A DNA stretch of 64,000 bases, from positions 434,001 through 498,000 of the forward strand of contig CAVOFV010000008.1 of NCBI GenBank assembly GCA_963695085.1, in the 5' to 3' direction. This document shows positions 33,983 through 43,087 of this stretch, piece by piece. The number at the start of each line of letters is the position of its first letter. Position 1 is the first letter of the stretch. Under the pieces are notes generated by a model. The model searched no databases, was not told the DNA's origin, and saw nothing but the letters and a program-made list of their open reading frames with translations. The position numbers and the translations under genes were made by a program. This stretch comes from SG8-30 sp963695085. Lineage in GTDB: Bacteria > Pseudomonadota > Gammaproteobacteria > Steroidobacterales > Steroidobacteraceae.

Positions 33983-36202
33983 TTAACGGCCGCCCACCGG
34001 CTCGAGCCTGGCGTAGGCAACCATGAGCCACTTGGGTCCGACGACCTCGAAATTGACCTGCACCTGCCGGTGCTCGGCGTTGCCCTCGAAACCCAGCACG
34101 ATGCCTTCGCCGAACTTGGGGTGCCGCACGCGGGTGCCGAGCCGGATCGGAAAATCCTCGCCCGCGACGTTGCGGTGCGGCCTGCGCGGCGCGGCCTGCG
34201 CGGCGGCGCGGCCGCCCCGTGGCGGCCGTGCATCGTGGCCCGGGTCGTACAGGGGCCGCGACACGGACAGCCTCGGCCGCACCTCGTCGAGGCATCCGGC
34301 GGGAATCTCCGCCAGGAAACGCGACGGTGCGCGGTACTCGGTCCGCCCGTAGATCCGGCGCGTCTCGGCGTGACTGAGGTAGAGGCGCTGCATGGCGCGG
34401 GTGATGCCCACGTAGCACAGGCGGCGTTCCTCGGGCAGCTTTTCCGGGTCCGCCGCGGAGCGCTCCGAGGGAAACAGACCCTCCTCCAGCCCGACCAGGA
34501 ACACGGTCGGGAACTCGAGCCCCTTGGCGCTGTGCAGGGTCATGAGTTGCACGCAATCGAGGCCCTGCGCCGCCTGTGTCTCGCCGGATTCCAGCGTGGC
34601 ATGGGCCAGGAACGATGCCAGCAGCGGCAGCTCGTCGCCGGGCTCGGGCAGGAACCCCTCTGCGGCATTGACCAGTTCGTCGAGATTCTCTACGCGCGCC
34701 TCGCCGCGGTTGTCACGTTCGCGGGCGTGGTGCTCGCGCAGGCCCGGGGCCTCGATGGCGCGGCGCACCTGTTCATGCAGCTCGAACTGGGCGATATCGC
34801 GCCCGAGGCCGTCGATCAGGTCGATGAAACCGCGCAGCGCCGTGGCCGCACGCGCCGGCAACGCCGGGATGGCCGCGATCGTGGCGTCCCACATCGGCAG
34901 ATGCCCGTCGCGCGCGACCTGTCGCACCCGGTCCAGCGTCGAGGTACCGATGCCGCGGGTCGGCAGGTTGACCACGCGCTCGAACGACACGTCGTCGCTG
35001 CGGGTCTGGGTGAGCCGCAGGTAGGCCAGCGCGTCCTTGATCTCCGCCCGCTCGAAGAACCGCAGCCCGCCATACACGCGGTATGGAATGCGCGCGCCTG
35101 TCAGCACTTCCTCGAAGATGCGCGACTGGGCATTGGAACGGTACAGTACGGCGGCGCCGGCCAGCGGCAGGTCGCGGCGGGCATGCTCGCGGATGCGCTC
35201 AACGACGAAATCCGCCTCATCGCGCTCGTTGAACGCGGCGTACAGCCGGATCGGCTCGCCGCCCTCCTGGGCGGTCCACAGTTCCTTGCCGAGCCGGTCC
35301 TCGTTGCGCCGGATGACTTCGTTGGCCGCGCCGAGAATGACCGCCGTGGAGCGGTAATTCTGCTCGAGCCGGAACACCGTCGCCTTGAAGTCGCGGCGGA
35401 AGTGCTGCATGTTCTCGACCCGTGCGCCGCGCCAGCGGTAGATCGACTGGTCGTCATCGCCGACCACGAACGGCAGCCCCGCCTCGCCACAGATCAGCTT
35501 CACCCACTGGTACTGCACGCCATTGGTGTCCTGGAACTCGTCCACCAGGACGTGCCGGAAGCGGTCCTGGTACAACGCGGTAAGCTGCGGCTGGTCGCGG
35601 ATCACCTCGAAGCTGCGCAGCAGCAACTCCGCGAAGTCCACCACGCCCAGCTGGTCGCAGCGCCGCTGGTAGAGGTCGTACAGGCGGATCAGTTCGCGCC
35701 GCATCGGGTCGCCGCGCTCCTGCAGGTGCTTGGCGCGACGTCCCTCGTCCTTCTCGCGATTGATGAAGGCCTGCACTTCACGCGGCGCCCAGCGTTCCTC
35801 GTCAAGGTTCTGTTCCTTGAGCAGCTTGCGCAGCAGGCGGAACTGGTCGTCCTGGTCGAGGATCTGGAAGTGCTGCGGCAGGCCGGCCTCGCGCCAGTGC
35901 CGGCGCAGCACGCGGTGGGCGATGCCGTGGAAGGTGCCAACCCACAGGGCGCTGCCCGGCATGCCGAGCAGCACCTCGATGCGGCCGCGCATCTCGCTGG
36001 CGGCCTTGTTCGTGAAGGTGACCGCCAGCAGGCCCTGCGGCGCGATGCCCACCTCGTCGATCAGCCAGGCGGCCCGGTGCGTCAGCACGCGGGTCTTGCC
36101 GCTGCCGGCGCCGGCCAGCACGAGCGTCGGCGCGAGCGCTGCGCCTACGGCGGCGCGCTGCGCATCGTTCAGCGCATCAAGCAGATGACGGGTGGGGGAC
36201 AT
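33983..36202 (-). CDS. uvrD: DNA helicase II
   Basis: SF1A 3'-5' helicase for mismatch and nucleotide excision repair. 739 residues with Walker A GAGSGKT (about 31-38), TFTNKAASEM, Walker B VDEFQD, GDDDQSIYRWRGA, QNYRST, TLHSAKGLEF and VGITRA. The C-terminal Tudor-like segment (RHPKFGEGIVLG) used for partner binding is present. ATG 36202 gives MSPTRHLLDALNDAQR, the usual start. Confidence 0.96.
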   Translation of the reverse strand: MSPTRHLLDALNDAQRAAVGAALAPTLVLAGAGSGKTRVLTHRAAWLIDEVGIAPQGLLAVTFTNKAASEMRGRIEVLLGMPGSALWVGTFHGIAHRVLRRHWREAGLPQHFQILDQDDQFRLLRKLLKEQNLDEERWAPREVQAFINREKDEGRRAKHLQERGDPMRRELIRLYDLYQRRCDQLGVVDFAELLLRSFEVIRDQPQLTALYQDRFRHVLVDEFQDTNGVQYQWVKLICGEAGLPFVVGDDDQSIYRWRGARVENMQHFRRDFKATVFRLEQNYRSTAVILGAANEVIRRNEDRLGKELWTAQEGGEPIRLYAAFNERDEADFVVERIREHARRDLPLAGAAVLYRSNAQSRIFEEVLTGARIPYRVYGGLRFFERAEIKDALAYLRLTQTRSDDVSFERVVNLPTRGIGTSTLDRVRQVARDGHLPMWDATIAAIPALPARAATALRGFIDLIDGLGRDIAQFELHEQVRRAIEAPGLREHHARERDNRGEARVENLDELVNAAEGFLPEPGDELPLLASFLAHATLESGETQAAQGLDCVQLMTLHSAKGLEFPTVFLVGLEEGLFPSERSAADPEKLPEERRLCYVGITRAMQRLYLSHAETRRIYGRTEYRAPSRFLAEIPAGCLDEVRPRLSVSRPLYDPGHDARPPRGGRAAAQAAPRRPHRNVAGEDFPIRLGTRVRHPKFGEGIVLGFEGNAEHRQVQVNFEVVGPKWLMVAYARLEPVGGR

Positions 36203-36246
36203 GGGCCGCGCATTCTAGCAAGGGCGGCCCACTGCCACGCCCGCGC

Positions 36247-36816
36247 TCAGGGTTCCGGGCCGAACGATTCCGCCGTGTAACGCCAGGCCTGCGTCAGCGG
36301 TGACCACGGCGTCGCAGGCAGGCCGGCCTTGGCGAGCAGTTGATCGAGGAAGTCCGCCGGTTCGGGCAGTGACCGCCACACCTGCGGCAGGAAGGTCGCA
36401 CGACGCGATCCGGCTACCAGGACGAGGCCGTGCCGCCCCGGCTCGATCTGGCCCAGCAGCGCGGCACGGGTGGTTGCCGCGACCGGCTCTAGCGCGGACA
36501 GCACCGACACGCCGATCTCGATGGCCGCTTCGTCGTCGGCCTCGAGCAGCGGGAAGCGCGGGTCGTCATAGGCGCTGGCCCAGGCGTTGTCCCAGACGTC
36601 GTGCGCCAACGGGCGCTCGGCCTCGAGTGCGCCGCGGCAGCCGCGCAGCAGCCCGGCGCGGCGCAGCGTGACGAAGCTGGCACGCGGCACTCGCAGCGGC
36701 GCGCTCAGGTCCTGCAGCGGCGGCGGCGCGGCCGCCGCCGGCCGGCCGCGCCCGGCGATGATCGACTGCCGCGCCAGCGCCAGCAGCCGCGCGCGGTCGG
36801 CCGGGTCAATCGCCAT
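36247..36816 (-). CDS. amrA: AmmeMemoRadiSam system protein A (AMMECR1 domain)
   Basis: 189-residue AMMECR1-domain protein with the family signature LRGCRGALE (Cys at about 60) and AYDDPRFPLL. The biochemical role of this family is unsettled. Bacterial copies with this arrangement occur with a Memo-like protein and a radical SAM enzyme, as here. The ATG at 36816 lies inside the end of amrB (11-base overlap), so the two are coupled. Confidence 0.85.
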   Translation of the reverse strand: MAIDPADRARLLALARQSIIAGRGRPAAAAPPPLQDLSAPLRVPRASFVTLRRAGLLRGCRGALEAERPLAHDVWDNAWASAYDDPRFPLLEADDEAAIEIGVSVLSALEPVAATTRAALLGQIEPGRHGLVLVAGSRRATFLPQVWRSLPEPADFLDQLLAKAGLPATPWSPLTQAWRYTAESFGPEP

Positions 36817-37606
36817 GCAGGGCAAAAGCGCCATAACCCACGACGCGTTGCAGGTCACCGGAGGTGTCGCCGGAATTGCGCAGGTCGAGCGCCTCGACGC
36901 GCAGGCCGCGGCGGTGCGCCACCCGCATCAGGCCATTCAGGGCCCGGCAGCCGCAGGCCTGCTCGCTGTCGAAGTCCGCGGCGCGCGCGATGATGGCTCG
37001 TGCGGTGGCGGAGTCGACGGCCCGCGCCGTCTCGTAGTCGAGGAAATGGCTGAGGTCGGTGCTGACGACGACCAGCGTCTCGATCCCGCCCCAGCACGCC
37101 TCGAGCACGGCGGCGACCGACGCCGGATCGGCATCGCCGACAGCGAGCGGAACCAGCGTGAAGTCGCCCAGCGCCACCTGCAGGAAGGGCAGCTGCACCT
37201 CGAGGCTGTGCTCGGTGCGGTGCGGCAGGTTGCCGACGGATACGCCGGGCATGGCGCGCAGCGCAGCCGCACAGGGCGCATCGATCGGCACCATGCCGAG
37301 CGGCGTCTCGAAGGCGGTGACGTCCGGCAGGGCGATGCCACGCAGCGGCGCGCGGTGACTCGGCCCCGCGAGTACGACGCGACGCACCGCAGGGACGAGC
37401 CCGACCAGGCGGCGGTAGGCGGCCGCCGCGATCGGGCCCGAGTACGAGTAACCGGCGTGGGGGACGATGAGCGCCTTGGGACGCTCGTCGCCCTGCGGCG
37501 CGGCGTCGAGGTAGCGCTGCACGACCACGCGCAGTTCGTATGGTTCGTCCGGATAGAACAACCCGGCAACGGCGGGGGGGCGGGTGTGCATGGCGCTGCC
37601 GTTCAT
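36806..37606 (-). CDS. amrB: AmmeMemoRadiSam system protein B (Memo-like)
   Basis: 266 residues from ATG 37606 (an in-frame ATG at 37591 is also possible). The Memo family is related in fold to extradiol dioxygenases. RPPAVAGLFYPDEP starts the domain. The metal-site residues are kept: His50 in VPHAGYSYSG, His84 in AGPSHRAPL, and a Cys in ACGCRALNG (218/220), plus STDLSHF. Human MEMO1 uses the equivalent His-His-Cys to bind metal. Divergent from the radical SAM gene with 127 bases between. Confidence 0.87.
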   Translation of the reverse strand: MNGSAMHTRPPAVAGLFYPDEPYELRVVVQRYLDAAPQGDERPKALIVPHAGYSYSGPIAAAAYRRLVGLVPAVRRVVLAGPSHRAPLRGIALPDVTAFETPLGMVPIDAPCAAALRAMPGVSVGNLPHRTEHSLEVQLPFLQVALGDFTLVPLAVGDADPASVAAVLEACWGGIETLVVVSTDLSHFLDYETARAVDSATARAIIARAADFDSEQACGCRALNGLMRVAHRRGLRVEALDLRNSGDTSGDLQRVVGYGAFALHGD

Positions 37607-37733
37607 CTGTATGGCGGCCCCCTTGGGCCGGGACTGCGGAAATGCCGTCAACAGAGGTACGATGGCAGGCACTGGCCGCCGCGGGCCCAGGGTTACCGCC
37701 TGACGCTAGCGGTCAGGCCGGGGCGGATGAATC

Positions 37734-38837
37734 GTGAATAACCGCTACTCGGATGCGGCGATGACCGCCACGCGGTGGTGGCACCGCTGCGAGGACGGGC
37801 GGGTGCAATGCGACCTGTGCCCGCGGGCCTGCCGAATGCGGGACGGGCAGCGCGGCCTGTGCTTCGTACGCGGCGCGGAGCACGGTGCGGTGGTCCTGCA
37901 CACGTACGGACGCTCCAGCGGCTTCTGCATCGACCCGATCGAAAAGAAGCCGCTCCACCACTTCCTGCCTGGCTCGTCGGTGCTGTCCTTCGGCACGGCT
38001 GGCTGCAACCTGGCATGCAGGTTCTGCCAGAACTGGGACATGTCGAAATCGCGCGAGATGGACACGCTGATGGACGAGGCGTCGCCACGGGCCATCGCCG
38101 AGACGGCGGCCGCGGCCGGTTGTCGCAGCGTGGCGTTCACGTACAACGACCCGGTCATCTTCATGGAATACGCGATCGACGTGGCGCAGGCCTGCCGCGA
38201 GCGCGGCCTGCGCGCGGTCGCGGTCACCGCCGGTTACGTATGTGCCGCGCCGCGCGCGGAGTTCTTCCGGCACATCGATGCGGCCAATGTGGACCTGAAG
38301 GGCTTCACGGACGACTTCTACCGCCACTACTGCGGCGGCGAACTGGCGCCGGTGCTGGAAACCCTCGAGTACCTGCGCCACGAGACCAGCGTGTGGCTGG
38401 AACTGACCACGCTGCTGATCCCGGGCCTGAACGATTCGGACGATGAACTGGGCGCGCTGGCCGGCTGGGTGGCGGCGCGGCTGGGTCCGGACGTGCCGCT
38501 GCATTTCAGCGCCTTCCATCCTGACTGGAAGATGCGCGACCGGCCACCGACGCCACCGGCCACGCTGACCCGGGCGCGCCACATCGCGCGTGCCAACGGC
38601 CTGCGCTACGCCTATACGGGCAACGTTCACGACACCACCGGCGGCAGCACGTTCTGCCACGGTTGCGGCGGGCTGCTCATCGAGCGCGACTGGTACGAGA
38701 TTGGCGCCTACCGGTTGACCGACGATGGGCACTGCGCGGATTGCGGCACGGCGTGCGACGGCATGTTCGACGGTCCGGCCGGGAACTGGGGCAGGCGCCG
38801 GCGGCCCGTGCGCATCGCGGCGCCGGCCGGCGCCTGA
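37734..38837 (+). CDS. amrS: AmmeMemoRadiSam system radical SAM enzyme
   Basis: 367 residues. An N-terminal Cys-rich segment (CEDGRVQCDLCPRACR) precedes the radical SAM motif CNLACRFC (Cys 91, 95, 98) and NDPVIFMEYAIDVA. The C-terminus ends in two CxxC pairs (FCHGCGG; CADCGTACDG), suggesting a zinc or second cluster site. Related in layout to pyruvate-formate-lyase-activating enzymes, but no glycyl-radical partner is nearby. GTG 37734 has a GGCGGA stretch upstream; ATG 37761 is an alternative giving MTATRWWHR. Substrate unknown. Confidence 0.88.
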   Translation: MNNRYSDAAMTATRWWHRCEDGRVQCDLCPRACRMRDGQRGLCFVRGAEHGAVVLHTYGRSSGFCIDPIEKKPLHHFLPGSSVLSFGTAGCNLACRFCQNWDMSKSREMDTLMDEASPRAIAETAAAAGCRSVAFTYNDPVIFMEYAIDVAQACRERGLRAVAVTAGYVCAAPRAEFFRHIDAANVDLKGFTDDFYRHYCGGELAPVLETLEYLRHETSVWLELTTLLIPGLNDSDDELGALAGWVAARLGPDVPLHFSAFHPDWKMRDRPPTPPATLTRARHIARANGLRYAYTGNVHDTTGGSTFCHGCGGLLIERDWYEIGAYRLTDDGHCADCGTACDGMFDGPAGNWGRRRRPVRIAAPAGA

Positions 38838-38850
38838 AACCGGCCGCCCG

Positions 38851-40677
38851 TCAGGCGAGAGGCGCCTGATTCTCCTGGATCGCCGCGACCAGGCATCCTG
38901 GTCCGCCGTGGGCGCCGAGGGCGGTGCCCATCGGCACGATGAAGCTGTCGTCGACGTTGTCGGGGCCCTCGAGCACCGTGGCACGGAACACGGCCGCCTC
39001 GGCCGCGGCGTTGGCGTGACCGACCGCCAGCAGCCAGCGGCGATCGCGGCGCATCCTGCGCCTCACGAAACGCGCGAACCGCGCCGCCGCATTGGCGCGG
39101 CCGAACAGCACGCCGCCGAGCCCGACCGTGCCGTCGGCGCGGATCGCCAGCAGCGGCGTGATGTGCAGCAGGTCGGCGACGGGCTTGACCCAGCGCGGCA
39201 AGCGGCCGCCGCGCACCGCGTACTCGAGGGTCGCGAGGCAGCCGAAAGTGCGGGTCACTGCACAGGCGGCGCGCGCCTCACGCTCGACGTCCGCCAGACT
39301 GCCGCCGGCGGCTGCGCAGCGCGCCGCGCGCATCGCGATCAGCCCCTGGCCGAGCGATACGTTGCGCGAGTCGACGCCGACGATGCGGCCGTGCGCCCGG
39401 CTGCGCGTGGCGGCCACCGCCGCGGACTGGAAAGTGCCGCTGACCTTCGGTGACAGCCCGACGTAGACCACGCCGTCGTAATGCGAGCCCAGGAACTCGA
39501 AGGCGCGCCGGAAGTCGCCCGGCGGTGGCTGCGAGGTCTTTGGGTGCAGCGGGTTGGTCGCCAGTTCGTGGAAGAACTGCTCGGACGTCAGCGTGACCTT
39601 GTCGAGGTAACTGTGTGCGCCGAAATGCACGCGCACCGGAACCATGTGGATGTCGAGTTCCTCCAGCGCGGCGTCCGGCAGGTCGGCGGCGGAGTCCACC
39701 ACCACGGCGACCTTGCGCCGCCCGCGGTGATGCGCGGCATCCTGCTGGCGCTCCATGTCGTCGGCCTTCTCGCCGCTGACCGCGCCGTAGCGCGCCGCGG
39801 TGTCGAACACAGCGCCCGGGTCGTTGACGTGGATGTGCACCTTGACCTTGCGCATCGTGCCGGCCACGACGAGGCTCGAACCGACCGTCGAGAGTTCCTC
39901 GCGCAACCGCCGCCGGTCCACCTGCTCGCCGGCCACCAGGCACTCGGTGCAGTAGCGATGGCTGAGTTCCTCCTCCTCGCCGGCGGCCGTTGCCTCGTCG
40001 TGCAGCACCGGGATGGCCTCGTCGCTGTCCGCCACTTCGCCGGTCCGCAGGTAGTCGGACATGCCGGACAGCATCTCGACGAAGCCGAGCGCGCCGGCGT
40101 CCACGACGTTGGCGCGACGCAGGCTCTCGAGCTGGGTACGCGTGGCTTCCAGCGAGGTGCGGGCGCGCGCCAGCGCCAGGCCGAACAGCTGCGTGAAGTC
40201 GCGAACGCCGTTGCCGTTCACCTGCGAGCGGATCTCGTGCGCGACGTCCGCCAGTACGGTCAGGATCGTGCCATCGCGCGGCTCGGCCAGCGACTCACGG
40301 GCGTAACTGGCGCCGTCGGCCATGGCGGCGGCGAAATCGCCGGTGGTGAGCGCATCCAGGTGTCCCGCGCGGTCGCCGAGGCCCAGAAGGAACTGCGCGA
40401 GGATGGCGCCCGAATTGCCACGCGCGCCGTCGAGTGCCGCGTCGGCGACGTTGTTGAGCAGCTTTCCGGCGTGCGCATGCGTCTGCTCGCGCAGTCTCGG
40501 CAGCACGGCGTGCAGGGTCAGCGCGAGGTTGGTGCCGGTGTCGCCGTCCGGTACGGGAAAGACGTTGATCTTGTTGATCACCTCGACCTGCGACAGCAAC
40601 CGGTAGATGCCCGCGCGCAGCGCGTGCGCGAGGCGCGTGCCGTCCAGTGCGTGCGGATCCGCGACGATGGCGTGCAT
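38851..40677 (-). CDS. DhaL/FakA-like kinase fused to DegV fatty-acid-binding domain
   Basis: 608 residues. N-terminal DhaL-like ATP domain (about 1-200) with the Mg-ATP motif NVFPVPDGDTGTNLA and ARGNSGAILAQFL. A FakA-type middle domain (YCTECLVAGE to KVHIHVNDPG, about 240-310) follows, then a DegV domain (about 325-608) with VVVDSAADLP, KTSQPPPGDF and GLSPKVSGTFQSA. In Gram-positives, FakA phosphorylates fatty acids carried by separate FakB/DegV proteins; here kinase and carrier are one chain. A similar role is inferred, not shown. It starts 4 bases after gspB. Confidence 0.85.
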   Translation of the reverse strand: MHAIVADPHALDGTRLAHALRAGIYRLLSQVEVINKINVFPVPDGDTGTNLALTLHAVLPRLREQTHAHAGKLLNNVADAALDGARGNSGAILAQFLLGLGDRAGHLDALTTGDFAAAMADGASYARESLAEPRDGTILTVLADVAHEIRSQVNGNGVRDFTQLFGLALARARTSLEATRTQLESLRRANVVDAGALGFVEMLSGMSDYLRTGEVADSDEAIPVLHDEATAAGEEEELSHRYCTECLVAGEQVDRRRLREELSTVGSSLVVAGTMRKVKVHIHVNDPGAVFDTAARYGAVSGEKADDMERQQDAAHHRGRRKVAVVVDSAADLPDAALEELDIHMVPVRVHFGAHSYLDKVTLTSEQFFHELATNPLHPKTSQPPPGDFRRAFEFLGSHYDGVVYVGLSPKVSGTFQSAAVAATRSRAHGRIVGVDSRNVSLGQGLIAMRAARCAAAGGSLADVEREARAACAVTRTFGCLATLEYAVRGGRLPRWVKPVADLLHITPLLAIRADGTVGLGGVLFGRANAAARFARFVRRRMRRDRRWLLAVGHANAAAEAAVFRATVLEGPDNVDDSFIVPMGTALGAHGGPGCLVAAIQENQAPLA

Positions 40678-40681
40678 GAGG

Positions 40682-41386
40682 CTAGTGACGCGAGAGCAGG
40701 AATCGCTGCGCGCGGTGCCGCAGCACGGCGCCGTCGGCGGTGATGGCCACGACCTCGATGCCTTCCGGCAGCGAATCGCCTTCGCGATAGCGCCGGCCGT
40801 TGATGAACACGGCGCGCTTCGCCGGGTCGCTGGCGTAGATGTGCAGGTCGAGGTTGAGGACGGGCAGCCCGGCGGTGGCCTGCGGCGGCAGCGTGTCGAG
40901 GCGCGGAACGTAGTCGCCCGTGGCGGCAGGACCCGGACCGGCCACTGGTGCCGGTGGTCGCTGCGCGCCCGGTGGCGGCAACAGCAACGGGTCGGGCGCC
41001 GCCGGCGGCGTGGCATCGGGCACGGGCATGGACACCGGTCCGGCCGGTCCGGCCTCCGCCACCAGCGGCCGCACGGCGCGTGGCAGCCTGGCCACCGGGT
41101 TGGCCGGCTGCTGCATCGCGGTCGCGCCGGCCGGTGGCACGGCCACTTCGGGCGTGGCAGCCGCGGGCGCAGCCTCGACCGTGGTGGCGCCGGCCGGGAG
41201 CGGCTCGTCGCGCAGCGCGAAGTACGCCACGGCGGCGAGGTTGATGGCCAGCAAGGCGCCGATGCCGATCAGCACCGGCATTGCGTTCGAGCGCTGCGGG
41301 GCGACGACCAGGTCGGCGATGGCGGGTCCGGCCCGGCGCTGCCGCTCGTGCTCGGACTTGCGCAGCGCGTCGAGGATGAAGCTCAT
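40682..41386 (-). CDS. gspB: Type II secretion accessory protein GspB-like
   Basis: 234 residues: a short cytosolic N-terminus (MSFILDALRKSEHERQRR), one membrane helix (PVLIGIGALLAINLAAVAYFAL), a long Pro/Ala-rich periplasmic linker, and a C-terminal T2SS-B domain (LDLHIYASDPAKRAVFINGRRY). It works with GspA to pass or anchor the secretin through peptidoglycan. GCAGGAGG precedes the ATG, which overlaps the gspA stop (ATGA). No other gsp genes are in the window. Confidence 0.85.
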   Translation of the reverse strand: MSFILDALRKSEHERQRRAGPAIADLVVAPQRSNAMPVLIGIGALLAINLAAVAYFALRDEPLPAGATTVEAAPAAATPEVAVPPAGATAMQQPANPVARLPRAVRPLVAEAGPAGPVSMPVPDATPPAAPDPLLLPPPGAQRPPAPVAGPGPAATGDYVPRLDTLPPQATAGLPVLNLDLHIYASDPAKRAVFINGRRYREGDSLPEGIEVVAITADGAVLRHRAQRFLLSRH

Positions 41387-43008
41387 GCCCCACCTCCTGC
41401 CGGGCCGAGCGTCGGCGCGCCGGGCACGCCGATGGCGGATTCCAGCACCAGCTGCGTCTGCACCCCGGCGATGCCGTCCACGAGCAGCCGGCGGCTGCGC
41501 TGGAAATCGCGCACCATCCGCTCGAGTTCGCCGTCGAACAGGTCCGGGCGGTCCGCCGTCACGGCCTGTCCGTCCAGTTGCGCGAGTCCCGACCGCAGCC
41601 AGAGCACGTCGTCGCCGCGCATGCCCAGGCGCAGTTCCTTGGCCAGCGGGATGCTGGGACGCCACACGACCAGGAACTCGCCGAACCAGTGATCCGCGAG
41701 TTCCGCGAGCGAAACGTCGTGCTGTTCGCCGCCGATCGAGATGCGGGCGGTGTCGCCGGCGAGCGTTTCCAGCACCACCTGGTGCTCGCGGCCCGCGGCG
41801 TCCGCCAGCGACAGGATGGCCGGCCGGTCGATGAGCTTCAGCTGCGCGAACGTGCCGCGCTGCGCGACGCACTGCAGGCCCTGGTCGGCAACCTGGTCGC
41901 AGGGGCGCGCGGCGCCCGGTACGTAGGTCGCGCCCCACAGGGACAGCAGCCCGGCGAAGGCCTCGTCGGTCGTCGTGCGCGCGGCGGCTTCCCCGAGCAG
42001 CGTGACGAGCGGCCGCGACGCGATGGCCGCTGGCGGTTGCTCGACCACGTCGGCGGCGGCGATGGGCGGCGCGGCAGGCGCGGCCTCGTCAGCGGCGCCG
42101 CGCAGCGGCAGCGACTGCCACAAGGTGAAGGCGAGCAACGCGGCGCCCGCGCTGGCACCGGCGATGGCCGTCCAGCGCACCCACGGCGAGATCACGGGAC
42201 GCCCGTATACTTCGGCCGCGGCGCGCCGCACCAGGGCGGCGCTGGCGCGGTGCTCGTCGCGCGTAAAGGCGCCGAGCAGTGCGCGATCGCAGACCACATT
42301 GATGATCCGCGGGATGCCGCTTGAAACACGGTGCACCTCGCGCAGCGCGCCAGGGGCGAAGACCTCGGTGGTCGCGCCGGCCACGCGCAGGCGATGCTTC
42401 ACGTAGGCGATCGTCTCCGGGCGTGACAGCGCCTCGAGGTGATAACGTCCGGTGATGCGCTGCGCCAGCTGCCGCAACTCGGTGCGTCCCAGCACCTCGC
42501 GCAGCTCCGGCTGGCCGACCAGGATGATCTGCATCAGCTTGTGCGTGGCGGTCTCGAGGTTGGTCAGCAGGCGCACCTGCTCGAGCACGTCCGGGCTCAG
42601 GTTCTGCGCCTCGTCCACCATCAGCACGACGCGGCGGCTGCGCGAGTGGGCGTCGAGCAGGAAACCGGTGAGCAGGTCGACCAGGGCCTTGACGCTGTGG
42701 GTCATCGGCTCGGCGACCGGAACGTGCAATTCGTCGCAGATGGCGAGCAGGAACTCGGGCGCGGTGACCCGCGGGTTGAGGATCAGGGCCATGTCGCAGT
42801 TGGCGGGCAGCTGCTGCAACAGGCTGCGCACCACCATGGTCTTGCCGGTGCCGACCTCGCCGGTGAGCTGCACAAAGCCGCCCGCTTCCTGGATGCCGTA
42901 GGAAAGATGCGCCAGCGCTTCCGCGTGCCGCTCGCTCAGGTAGAGGTAGCGAGGGTCCGGCGTGATCGCGAAAGGCTTCTCGGTGAGCCCAAAAAAGCTT
43001 GTGTACAT
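41383..43008 (-). CDS. gspA: Type II secretion accessory ATPase GspA/ExeA-like
   Basis: 541 residues: N-terminal AAA ATPase (MYTSFFGLTEKPFAITPDP, Walker A GEVGTGKT at about 50, Walker B VVLMVDEAQ), a membrane helix at about 285-305 and a periplasmic region ending in a peptidoglycan-binding domain (LRLGMRGDDVLWLRSGL; FQRSRRLLVDGIAG). A Cys-peptidase-like middle segment, as in ExeA, may lie between. Together with GspB it opens the cell wall for the secretin. The pair stands alone here. Confidence 0.88.
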   Translation of the reverse strand: MYTSFFGLTEKPFAITPDPRYLYLSERHAEALAHLSYGIQEAGGFVQLTGEVGTGKTMVVRSLLQQLPANCDMALILNPRVTAPEFLLAICDELHVPVAEPMTHSVKALVDLLTGFLLDAHSRSRRVVLMVDEAQNLSPDVLEQVRLLTNLETATHKLMQIILVGQPELREVLGRTELRQLAQRITGRYHLEALSRPETIAYVKHRLRVAGATTEVFAPGALREVHRVSSGIPRIINVVCDRALLGAFTRDEHRASAALVRRAAAEVYGRPVISPWVRWTAIAGASAGAALLAFTLWQSLPLRGAADEAAPAAPPIAAADVVEQPPAAIASRPLVTLLGEAAARTTTDEAFAGLLSLWGATYVPGAARPCDQVADQGLQCVAQRGTFAQLKLIDRPAILSLADAAGREHQVVLETLAGDTARISIGGEQHDVSLAELADHWFGEFLVVWRPSIPLAKELRLGMRGDDVLWLRSGLAQLDGQAVTADRPDLFDGELERMVRDFQRSRRLLVDGIAGVQTQLVLESAIGVPGAPTLGPAGGGA

Positions 43009-43087
43009 AGGGGCTTACGCTGCCCGTCCCGGTTCCGGGGGGCGACAATCATGCCTGCTCGGGCGGGGCGGTGCAAAGTCCGGGAAA

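Noticed and set aside
37727..37741. Five-codon leader peptide (ATGAATCGTGAATAA) before the radical SAM gene
   Set aside because: Too short to judge; it overlaps the GTG start and carries no regulatory codon run.
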